Positions 17,648 to 24,965 of a stretch of DNA of 64,000 nucleotides are shown one piece after another. Origin of the DNA: Chitinophaga skermanii (GTDB taxonomy: Bacteria; Bacteroidota; Bacteroidia; Chitinophagales; Chitinophagaceae); contig NZ_QLLL01000001.1 of NCBI RefSeq assembly GCF_003259335.1, positions 528,406 through 592,405 on the forward strand, in the 5' to 3' direction. The notes under the pieces were generated by a model that worked only from the letters and a program-made list of their open reading frames with translations, ran no database searches and had not been told where the DNA came from. Numbering within the stretch: the stretch's first letter is position 1; each line of letters starts with the position of its first letter. Position numbers and translations under genes: made by a program.

Positions 17648-19036
17648 ATGTTAGGAAAATTAGCGAACCATGATGAAACAATTGTAGCACTTGCCACCGC
17701 TCCCGGCGTAGGTGCCATTGCTGTTATCAGGCTCAGTGGAAAAGAGGCGATTGATATTACCAACAAAGTATTCCCCGCTAAAGACCTACACCAGCAAAAA
17801 GGATATACCCTTCATTTCGGAGGACTTGTACACCCACACACCAAGGCTATTATTGATGAAGTAGTGGTGAGTTTGTATAAAGGCCCCCGTTCTTATACGG
17901 GCGAGGATACAACAGAAATCTCTTGCCACGGTTCCCCGTACATTCAACAACAAATTATTGATGCTTGCATCCTAGCAGGTGCCCGCATGGCTAAGCCCGG
18001 GGAATTTACCCAAAGGGCTTTCTTGAATGGTAAACTCGACCTCACACAAGCCGAATCAGTAGCCGATTTGATTGCTAGTAACTCTGCCGCTTCTCATCAA
18101 ACGGCCATGCAGCAAATGCGGGGTGGTTTTTCACGCGAATTGCACCAGTTACGGGATGAATTAATAAAGTTTTCGGCTTTAATAGAATTGGAGCTGGATT
18201 TTAGCCAAGAAGACGTGGCATTTGCCGATAGAACGCAATTGTACGAACTGGTAACCCAAGCCAACAAAAACGTACAGCACCTAATCGATTCTTTCCGCAT
18301 GGGGAATGTGATCAAAAACGGTGTAAATACAGCGATTGTGGGTAAACCCAATGCCGGGAAATCCACTTTGCTCAATACCCTCCTCAACGAGAACCGCGCC
18401 ATTGTAAGCGAAATCGCCGGTACTACCCGCGACACCATCGAAGAAGTGTTGAATATCGAAGGCATTTTATTCCGCTTGATCGATACCGCCGGTATCCGCG
18501 AAAGTAATGATACCATCGAGAGTATTGGGGTGCAAAAGTCACTCGAGAAAATGCGCAATGCAGGCGTGGTAATTTACCTATTCGATGCCAATGAACTAAC
18601 CGTAGAAGAACTGGAAACCCAAGTAGCCCAGTTCCAAGCAGAAAATATTAACTACATCTTGGTTGCCAATAAAATTGATGTACAAGGAGAAGTAGCCCTT
18701 CGCAACAAGTTCTCCGCCTACCCTGGCATCATTTATATTTCCGCCAAGAACCACGATCACATCCAACAAGTAAAAGATCAACTGGTAGCCGAAGTAATGG
18801 GTGGTACCATCAACACAGAAGATACCATCGTAACCAATGCCCGCCACTATGCAGCCCTGAAAGAAGTACTCCGTTCATTAGAAGATGTGCGTAACGGGAT
18901 GGACAACCAATTACCAGGCGATTTGCTGGCTTTGGATATCAGGCACTGTTTACACTACCTAGGCGAAATTACCGGCGAAGTAACCAATGAGGATAGGCTT
19001 GATTGGATATTCTCGAAGTTTTGTATTGGGAAGTAA
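17648..19036 (+). CDS. mnmE: tRNA modification GTPase MnmE
   Basis: With MnmG it installs the carboxymethylaminomethyl group at uridine 34 of certain tRNAs. The N-terminal folate-binding domain starts ETIVALATAPGVGAIAVIRLSG; the inserted G domain has the P-loop GKPNAGKST near residue 231, the switch motif AGTTRDTIEE, DTAG and NKID; the C-terminus ends FCIGK, with the conserved Cys in the usual FxxFCIGK end. 462 residues is normal. Its transcript starts after the tonB terminator; no clear -7 element beyond CAATTTTG is seen. Confidence 0.96.
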   Translation: MLGKLANHDETIVALATAPGVGAIAVIRLSGKEAIDITNKVFPAKDLHQQKGYTLHFGGLVHPHTKAIIDEVVVSLYKGPRSYTGEDTTEISCHGSPYIQQQIIDACILAGARMAKPGEFTQRAFLNGKLDLTQAESVADLIASNSAASHQTAMQQMRGGFSRELHQLRDELIKFSALIELELDFSQEDVAFADRTQLYELVTQANKNVQHLIDSFRMGNVIKNGVNTAIVGKPNAGKSTLLNTLLNENRAIVSEIAGTTRDTIEEVLNIEGILFRLIDTAGIRESNDTIESIGVQKSLEKMRNAGVVIYLFDANELTVEELETQVAQFQAENINYILVANKIDVQGEVALRNKFSAYPGIIYISAKNHDHIQQVKDQLVAEVMGGTINTEDTIVTNARHYAALKEVLRSLEDVRNGMDNQLPGDLLALDIRHCLHYLGEITGEVTNEDRLDWIFSKFCIGK

Positions 19037-19316
19037 ACATCTCAAATAACAACAGAAAAATGGATAAATGCACCCAAAGGGCTGTCAGCATGCGTTTTAC
19101 CGTATCGACAACCCTTGTGCTTCTATTTTTTACTCAAAGTTTCGATAAGTATGTTCATGATCTGACCTCTTTAATTTCCTCGTGCGTTTGTAAGTAATTT
19201 GGTAACAAATTCACCGCAAGACAACTCTAACAAGGCTTTTGCAGCCTAAGCTTGACACAGGCTGCAAAATTCCTATTCTAACGACCCAAAGTCTCTAATA
19301 TTTTTTAGCTCATTAA
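19037..19316. other. Gene-free region between mnmE and marR
   Basis: No convincing gene. Composition changes to AT-rich here. It contains a perfect 11-bp hairpin at 19237-19269. Confidence 0.6.
19237..19269. repeat. Perfect 11-bp stem-loop
   Basis: TTTTGCAGCCT (19237-19247), 11-nt loop, AGGCTGCAAAA (19259-19269). There is no T tail on either strand; it may still end mnmE transcription or mark the edge of the AT-rich block. Confidence 0.5.
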
Positions 19317-19346
19317 TTGATTATTGTAAGCATAATTTTATCTTTG
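19317..19346 (+). promoter_or_regulatory. Promoter of the marR-arr unit
   Basis: TTG (19317-19319), 19 bp, TATCTTTG (19339-19346): exact consensus. Transcription should start near 19352, with a leader of about 27 nt. Confidence 0.65.
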
Positions 19347-19357
19347 TCGTCAAGATA
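19339..19357. promoter_or_regulatory. Candidate MarR operator
   Basis: Inverted repeat TATCTT (19339-19344), 7 bp, AAGATA (19352-19357), covering the -7 element and predicted transcription start. A further AAAGATA follows at 19366. A palindrome here fits autorepression by the MarR protein encoded just downstream. Confidence 0.45.
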
Positions 19358-19378
19358 CTTTTAAATAAAGATAAATAA

Positions 19379-19828
19379 ATGAAGGACATTCAAGTTTCAG
19401 AAATCAGGAAGCTCGGACAGAAATACGCTTATAATTCAATCGAAATGCACTCCACAATAGCAAAAAAAGCCGGATTTTCTGGAACAGATCACAAATACTT
19501 GGGTTTTTTCCTTCAAAAAGGTAAGCTAACCCCGGGAGAGCTGGCAGAATTAACAGGACTGACCACAGGATCCGTCACTGCACTAATAGATAGATTTGAG
19601 AAGAAAGGCTTAGTGAAAAGAGAGCATGATTCAATTGACAGGCGAAAAGTTTTCATCATACCAGAAAGCGAAAAAATTATGGACCTTATGACACCTTATT
19701 ACCAAGATTTTCAAAATGAAACAGATAAAATAATAGCTTCCTTTTCTAGTTCAGAACGAGAAGTCATAAAAAACTATTTAACTAAAGCACTTCAATTGAC
19801 AGAGAAGACTATTGATAAACTAAAATAA
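19379..19828 (+). CDS. MarR-family transcriptional regulator
   Basis: A 149-residue winged-helix regulator. The recognition region is LTPGELAELTGLTTGSVTAL (about residues 44-63) followed by the wing IDRFEKKGLVKREHDSIDRRKVF, the standard MarR pattern with the basic wing and conserved DRR. Helical N- and C-terminal parts would form the dimer and ligand pocket. It lies 6 bp upstream of a rifampin ADP-ribosyltransferase gene, so it probably controls that gene and itself. A palindrome over its promoter supports this. Codon use is clearly more AT-rich than in the flanking housekeeping genes. Confidence 0.92.
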   Translation: MKDIQVSEIRKLGQKYAYNSIEMHSTIAKKAGFSGTDHKYLGFFLQKGKLTPGELAELTGLTTGSVTALIDRFEKKGLVKREHDSIDRRKVFIIPESEKIMDLMTPYYQDFQNETDKIIASFSSSEREVIKNYLTKALQLTEKTIDKLK

Positions 19829-19834
19829 TTAAGT

Positions 19835-20278
19835 ATGTCACAAAAAGATAAAATACCTTATGGAGTATCAACAATACATACTCCATTTGCTCAAGTCTAT
19901 TTACATGGAACCAAGGCCGACCTAATGATTGGAGAATTACTCCTACCTGGATATAATTCTAATTTTGGTAAACAAGACAAAGCTAAATATATCTATTTCA
20001 CTGCTACTCTTGACCCTGCTGTATGGGGAGCAGAATTGGCTGGTGGAGATAAAAAACAACGAATTTACCTGGTAGAGCCAACTGGGCCAATTGAAGATGA
20101 CCCCAATCTCACAAATCAAAAGTATAAGGGTAATGCTTCTATGTCTTATCGTTCTATGCATCCACTTAAGATTGTAGGGGAAGTAACTATATGGGATAGT
20201 CATAAACCAGAACAAATAAAATTCATGAAAGAAGAAATTGCAAAACTAGAAGCTCAAGGAATTGGGATAATAGAATAA
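19835..20278 (+). CDS. arr: Rifampin ADP-ribosyltransferase (Arr family)
   Basis: Arr enzymes inactivate rifamycins by moving ADP-ribose from NAD to the antibiotic. The 147-residue protein matches the compact Arr fold along its length: FAQVYLHGTKADLMIGELLL near the N-terminus with the NAD-binding YxHGT, LPGYNSNFG, IYFTATLDPAVWGAELA, and IYLVEPTGPIEDDPNLTNQ followed by GNASMSYRSMHPLKIVGEV, all characteristic of the family. It directly follows marR. Whether it modifies rifampin in this host or another substrate is untested. The cassette-sized length and AT-rich sequence suggest acquisition by transfer. Confidence 0.93.
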   Translation: MSQKDKIPYGVSTIHTPFAQVYLHGTKADLMIGELLLPGYNSNFGKQDKAKYIYFTATLDPAVWGAELAGGDKKQRIYLVEPTGPIEDDPNLTNQKYKGNASMSYRSMHPLKIVGEVTIWDSHKPEQIKFMKEEIAKLEAQGIGIIE

Positions 20279-20471
20279 ATTATAAGCAATAAATGCAATT
20301 AAAATTCTTCTAAACTGCAAGTAAAAGTGGTAAATAGTTACAGATGTAAATATGTAAAATTGTCTATTTATTCCTTGATGCTGTTTAAATATTTGATTAT
20401 CATATTTATTTTGGTTTTTGTATCGTGAAGTAAATACAATCGCTTTATTCATTTAAATCTTTCAGGTAATT

Positions 20472-20906
20472 ATGTTTAATGAATTAGATAAGTATACATA
20501 TGCTGATCATTTTTTTTATAAAATAAATGATAATTTAAGTCAAGTTTGTAATGCTCCAATTGATAAAAGTGGTGTTTATGTTATTTACGCTTTGAAAGAT
20601 GGAAAAATAGAACTCGTTTATATCGGGCATGCTGGAGAAATTAAATCAGATGGGTCCTTTTTAATTGGAAAGTCTGATCTTGGTGGTTTGAAAGATCGGC
20701 TTGTAAATGGTAGTCAATTTGGTAGTCCGCGTCACAAATCATGGAATCAACAAATGTCGGCAGAAGGAATTATAGCATTAGACGTTTATTGGTATGTAAC
20801 GCATAATGAAGATTACATCGACAACCCCTTAGCCGTAGAGAATAAACTCTTATCAATATACCGGGAAATCTATGGAGAATTACCTCGATGGAATAGTAAA
20901 GATTAA
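20472..20906 (+). CDS. GIY-YIG-like nuclease domain protein
   Basis: A 144-residue protein with the two strands of a GIY-YIG fold: GVYVIYALKDG (about 33-43) and ELVYIGHAGE (about 47-58). GLKDRLVNGSQFG supplies the Arg normally placed in the following helix, and a later Glu (VENKLLSIYREIYG) could be the metal ligand. It is therefore probably a small DNA endonuclease or a relative, acting alone. It is strongly AT-rich. It starts about 190 bp after arr and looks like part of the same foreign block, but is not clearly co-transcribed. Target unknown. Confidence 0.7.
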   Translation: MFNELDKYTYADHFFYKINDNLSQVCNAPIDKSGVYVIYALKDGKIELVYIGHAGEIKSDGSFLIGKSDLGGLKDRLVNGSQFGSPRHKSWNQQMSAEGIIALDVYWYVTHNEDYIDNPLAVENKLLSIYREIYGELPRWNSKD

Positions 20907-21000
20907 GTTTTACTAACATTCAGTGTTGTGTCTTACTAGTGTACTTTGTAAGCGCTTGGGAAAAGGGATTTTCTTGAACCCCCAAGTCTCAATATTTTAC

Positions 21001-22059
21001 TTACGGTATCACTTTCCGCGCCCTCAAGGTATCAAACAATTGGTAAAACATTTCCTCCGTATCAACATACTCATGAAACCCCAATCGCCGAGCTTTACTG
21101 CCATCGGCAAAGAAGTCGTAATCCCAAGAAAATACAAAGTCAGCAAATCCCCAATTCGCTAATATTCCATAATCATGCGCTGCTAATCCATGTTTCTCTT
21201 GCATACTTTGCCACAAGGCTCCTTTATCGGCCATGATGGTTTCTAGATGCATAGGTAAAGATGGGGCAACTGTTAAGCCAAAATAAGCCGCTATTTTGGG
21301 CCAAAGGTCATTCCAGCGGAATAAGTCTCCATTGGTGATATTGAAGGCCTGGTTGGCGGCTGTAGGGGTCGTGGCGGCCCATATCGTGGCTTTGGCTAGG
21401 AGGCCGGCATCGGTCATTTCCATGAGTTTGTCGTAGGCGCCGGGTTTGCCGGGGAAGCGTAAGGGCAAGCCTAGTTCTTTTGAAATGGAGGCATATACGG
21501 CTATGTTTAAAGCGAGGTTCATGGGGTTGCCCAAGGCAGTGCCTCCTACAACGGAAGGCCTGATGGCTGACCAAGTCCACGGTTTGCCTTTTTGTTGGGC
21601 CATGAGATATGCTTGTTGGTCGACATTGAATTCTGGAGGCATATGGCCTGCATCACTTTCTTTGGCGGGTGTTTTAAAGGGGCCGAGATGGGCGCCATAT
21701 ACTTTGTAACCTTGCATGAGGCTGATGTGTTGTAAGTTTTGCGCAATGGGTTCGATGGCGCTTACAACGTTTACTAGCATACTTAGGTTTGGTGGCACCA
21801 GCTCGGCCCATGTTGGGCGGTCTTGGTATGCTGAATAAAAGATATGGGTGACTTGCGTAAGGTGTGATAGTTTGGTTTTACTATCTGTTTCATCCAATAA
21901 ATCAACTGCAATATGTTGAAGGTTGGGTTGTGGCGCGCCACCTTTACGTGAAAGCCCAATCACTTGCCAATTGCCGAGGGATAGTAAATGTTCGATTAAA
22001 TTGGTACCGATCACGCCATTGGCACCCACTACTAGGGCTGTATTGTTAGAAGTATTCAT
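21001..22059 (-). CDS. SDR oxidoreductase, PRISE-like
   Basis: An extended short-chain dehydrogenase of 352 residues. The Rossmann motif TALVVGANGVIGTNLIEHL is at the N-terminus and LSRKG is the NADP-type basic follow-up. Later motifs are FYSAYQDRP, LMQGYKVYGAHLGP (the Lys region of the PRISE family), AIRPSVVGG, LRFPGKPGAYD and FNITNGDLFRWNDLWP, which together resemble progesterone-5-beta-reductase/iridoid-synthase-like enzymes. These reduce enone substrates with NADPH; the substrate here is unknown. The MNTSNN start at 22059 is chosen; a longer frame up to 22200 would run over the divergent promoter and the AraC start. Confidence 0.85.
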   Translation of the reverse strand: MNTSNNTALVVGANGVIGTNLIEHLLSLGNWQVIGLSRKGGAPQPNLQHIAVDLLDETDSKTKLSHLTQVTHIFYSAYQDRPTWAELVPPNLSMLVNVVSAIEPIAQNLQHISLMQGYKVYGAHLGPFKTPAKESDAGHMPPEFNVDQQAYLMAQQKGKPWTWSAIRPSVVGGTALGNPMNLALNIAVYASISKELGLPLRFPGKPGAYDKLMEMTDAGLLAKATIWAATTPTAANQAFNITNGDLFRWNDLWPKIAAYFGLTVAPSLPMHLETIMADKGALWQSMQEKHGLAAHDYGILANWGFADFVFSWDYDFFADGSKARRLGFHEYVDTEEMFYQLFDTLRARKVIP

Positions 22060-22172
22060 AAAAGAAATTTGAAATGAAGGCCTACCATGCAAGCCGTTTG
22101 AACAATACAAAGGTGGTGTATGTCTATCGGTAGTATTGGTATAATTCCGATAAGATTTTGTAACTTTCTTAC

Positions 22173-22961
22173 ATGAAGCGTTATCATCAATACCAGCCAT
22201 TATTGGTATCAGATTTTGAAATGAAGGAGTGGCGGCATCCCGAGCATAACCATAATCACTATGAACTCATTTACATCAAAAAGGGAAAGGGTACGCATGT
22301 AATCAACCAAATAACCCAACCATATAAGGCAGGAGGTCTCTATTTATTAGGCCCTGAAGACAAACATTATTTCGAGATTCAAATCCCTACTCATTTTATA
22401 TACTTAAAGTTTACAGATCCTTATCGATATAAGCATCTCAGTGGAGATATGCGTAACTGGCAGCATTTGGAGTATCTCATTAAAAGCCGTGAAACCCATA
22501 TTTCAGGCTTCTCATTATCGCGCGAAGATCAACAAATCGCTGCCCGTTTATTCGAAGTAGTAGCCGCCTTAAAAGCTGATGTAAGTTATAACGAACAGCT
22601 TATTTGGATGCAACTCTTGTCGATCGCTACCATCTTACAACGCAATATGCCTGAGTTAATGGCTATCCCCCAACGTAGCAAAGACATGCAAGCCTTGTTC
22701 TGTTATCTTCATAAAAATATCTATCACCCAGAAAATCTACGCGCACCCATTATCGCCGCCCAGTTTAATATGACGGCCGACTATATAGGCCCATATTTTA
22801 AACGCAATACAGGTACCACGTTACGCGATTATATACAGGATTACCGCAAAACACTCATTACTCAACGCCTTGCCAGCAAGCAGTATAGCTTAAAAGAAAT
22901 AGCAGCGGAGTTTGGACTAACGGATGAAAGTCATGTGAAGAAAATAATATCATCCACTTAG
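22173..22961 (+). CDS. AraC-family transcriptional regulator, short C-terminus
   Basis: A 262-residue regulator with an N-terminal cupin-type ligand domain (HPEHNHNHYELIYIKKGKGT, GPEDKHYFEI) and a C-terminal double helix-turn-helix (about 170-262: LRAPIIAAQFNMTADYIGPYF, YSLKEIAAEFGLTDESHVKK). The protein stops right after DESHVKKIISST, while family members usually run on another 12-15 residues through the last helix. Reading the other two frames past this point does not restore a family-like end. It is divergent from the SDR gene (113 bp apart) and probably controls it. Confidence 0.87.
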   Translation: MKRYHQYQPLLVSDFEMKEWRHPEHNHNHYELIYIKKGKGTHVINQITQPYKAGGLYLLGPEDKHYFEIQIPTHFIYLKFTDPYRYKHLSGDMRNWQHLEYLIKSRETHISGFSLSREDQQIAARLFEVVAALKADVSYNEQLIWMQLLSIATILQRNMPELMAIPQRSKDMQALFCYLHKNIYHPENLRAPIIAAQFNMTADYIGPYFKRNTGTTLRDYIQDYRKTLITQRLASKQYSLKEIAAEFGLTDESHVKKIISST

Positions 22962-23080
22962 CCTTTTTATAATTGCCACCCAAATGACCAACTTCAGGTT
23001 TATTTTCCGCTTATAAAGTTTAAAGATCACTTGTTATAAGTAGGTTAGGAACTAAGTATTTTTTTTGTAAACTTAGCAAG

Positions 23081-23449
23081 ATGTTGAAGATTGGAGCAGA
23101 ACGATCCCTCATATTTAAAGCATTACTGGGCTGGATATACCTGTCCTTTTTCTGCGTACAACTACATTTCAAATATGTAGTAGCCTTCGATGCTATTAAT
23201 CGTACTTCACATGTTATTTCCGTTGAAAAGAAGAGTGGTCATACACAAGTTGGGCAGGCTAAGAACACACAAGTAAAAATAGTTCTAAACAAGCGTTACC
23301 AACCCGAGGCGGTTTATACACTGCCGGTAAGTCTTGTGCCTACTCCAATTTATCATCCTTCCAATTTTGCTTATCAAGTAGAAGTAGGTTCATTTTGCTA
23401 CGCTAATTTCACTTTACAACTTTCTCTTCGAGGTCCTCCAGCCTGCTAA
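23081..23449 (+). CDS. Hypothetical membrane-anchored or secreted protein
   Basis: A 122-residue protein with an N-terminal hydrophobic segment (KALLGWIYLSFFCVQLHF, about 13-30) and a mostly beta-type remainder ending LSLRGPPAC. I do not recognise a named family, but small proteins ending in a RGPP motif are, as I recall, found ahead of TolC-type efflux operons in Bacteroidota. It is in the same direction as, and 111 bp before, the TolC gene. Its function is unknown; a role linked to the efflux system is a guess from position. Confidence 0.55.
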   Translation: MLKIGAERSLIFKALLGWIYLSFFCVQLHFKYVVAFDAINRTSHVISVEKKSGHTQVGQAKNTQVKIVLNKRYQPEAVYTLPVSLVPTPIYHPSNFAYQVEVGSFCYANFTLQLSLRGPPAC

Positions 23450-23560
23450 CCTATTTACAACAAATTTTGAATTGTATATCTGCTCTTATGGAGAGGAGAT
23501 ATATCAGCATGTGTTTGCCTATAAGGCATTGTAATAAATCGAATAAAACTGTTTATAGAT

Positions 23561-24958
23561 ATGATAGTTGTAAAACTAATCAGACTTTGTTTGATTGGTG
23601 CATTGATACCATTACCGTTACTTGCGCAGCAGCAAGTTAAACCTCCATTAGATTTATCAGCATTACTTATGAAGGTAAATGAGCATGCTCCCTCATTAAT
23701 GGTCGACGAATCGGCCATTCGAATAAAAGAAGCACAAGAAGAAGCATCCCGGTTTAATTGGCTTCCTTCTCTTAAACTTAATTACCAAGCTGATATAGGC
23801 ACAAACAACAATTTACCTGGCGGGTATTTCGCAAATGGAATTGTTCCCGGTAATTCACGCGTAAGAGAAGAGGAGAATACCAGTACAATTTTAACTGATC
23901 TCGGGATTGCTGCATTTGATTGGGAAATCTACAATTTTGGAAAATACAATGCACAAAGAAATGTAGCGAAATCCGAAACAGCATTAGAAAAAGCCCGCTA
24001 TGAGCAAGCGAAATTTGAATTACAAGTACTCGCATTAAACGGTTACCTACAACTAATACGATTACTGGAACAAAGAACCATTCAATTACAGAACATCGCA
24101 AGAAATGTGGAAATCCGTCGCTCCATACAATCCCTAGCTGTGAGTGGGGTGAAGGCCGGTGTTGATACAAGTATAGCTGAAGCGGAACTATCCCGCTCGC
24201 GACTCGATTTAATGGAATTAGATAATCAAGCTAAAAAGTTGCAATTGCAATTATCTTCTATTACGGGGATGCAGCCAGCTGATATAATGCCAGATACTAC
24301 ATTACCAGGCAAAATGTACAGCAAGTTTATTCTGCCGATGATAAATGACAATGATACAATAATAGAAAATCATCCGCTTCTTCAAGTTTACAAGTCATTA
24401 GAAACTAACAGCCAATACCGGGAGGAACAAGTACGGAAGAACTACAATCCTAAACTGATGTTACAAGCAGCATATTGGGGACGAGGTTCCAGTGTAAGTG
24501 CAAAAGATGAATTCCGTTCGCTGTCAAAAGGTTTCGGGTTTGAACGTAGTAACTATTTAGTTGGGTTGGGGCTTACGTTTAACATATTCGACCTAAAAAG
24601 GCGCCAGTTAGAAGTAAGTATTCAACAGCAACAAACATATTACGCAAAGAAAAAAATCGAAGAACAACAAGTCGCCTTAACAATGCTTAATGACCAGGCG
24701 GATGTAGAGCTAGAAACAGCGCGAGAGCGATTAATGGAAATGCCTCACCAATTAGATGCTGCCAATGCTGCTTACCGGCAAAAATTTTCGCTCTATAAAA
24801 ATGGTTTAACAAATATCGTGGAGCTAAATGCTGCCCAAACAATGTTATACCGGGCCGAAACTAGCTACACAAATGCCCGGTATGCTTACTGCAAAGCTAT
24901 GTTCCAAAAAGCTTTTGCAACTAACCAATTACAAGCCTTGATTAATTTGTTAAAGTGA
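23561..24958 (+). CDS. TolC-family outer-membrane efflux protein
   Basis: Outer-membrane channel of a tripartite pump. Signal peptide of about 21 residues (LIPLPLLAQQ), then two repeats of the TolC helical hairpins: long amphipathic helices rich in Ala, Gln and Glu (AFDWEIYNFGKYNAQRNVAKS with the usual FxFG-like strand before the helix; GLTNIVELNAAQTMLYRAE near the end). 465 residues is normal. The RND gene begins 7 bp after its stop, so the two are co-transcribed. Confidence 0.92.
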   Translation: MIVVKLIRLCLIGALIPLPLLAQQQVKPPLDLSALLMKVNEHAPSLMVDESAIRIKEAQEEASRFNWLPSLKLNYQADIGTNNNLPGGYFANGIVPGNSRVREEENTSTILTDLGIAAFDWEIYNFGKYNAQRNVAKSETALEKARYEQAKFELQVLALNGYLQLIRLLEQRTIQLQNIARNVEIRRSIQSLAVSGVKAGVDTSIAEAELSRSRLDLMELDNQAKKLQLQLSSITGMQPADIMPDTTLPGKMYSKFILPMINDNDTIIENHPLLQVYKSLETNSQYREEQVRKNYNPKLMLQAAYWGRGSSVSAKDEFRSLSKGFGFERSNYLVGLGLTFNIFDLKRRQLEVSIQQQQTYYAKKKIEEQQVALTMLNDQADVELETARERLMEMPHQLDAANAAYRQKFSLYKNGLTNIVELNAAQTMLYRAETSYTNARYAYCKAMFQKAFATNQLQALINLLK

Positions 24959-24965
24959 TCGCCTT

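Noticed and set aside
19003..19197. 64-codon open frame overlapping the end of mnmE
   Set aside because: It starts inside mnmE in another frame and shows no family-like sequence.
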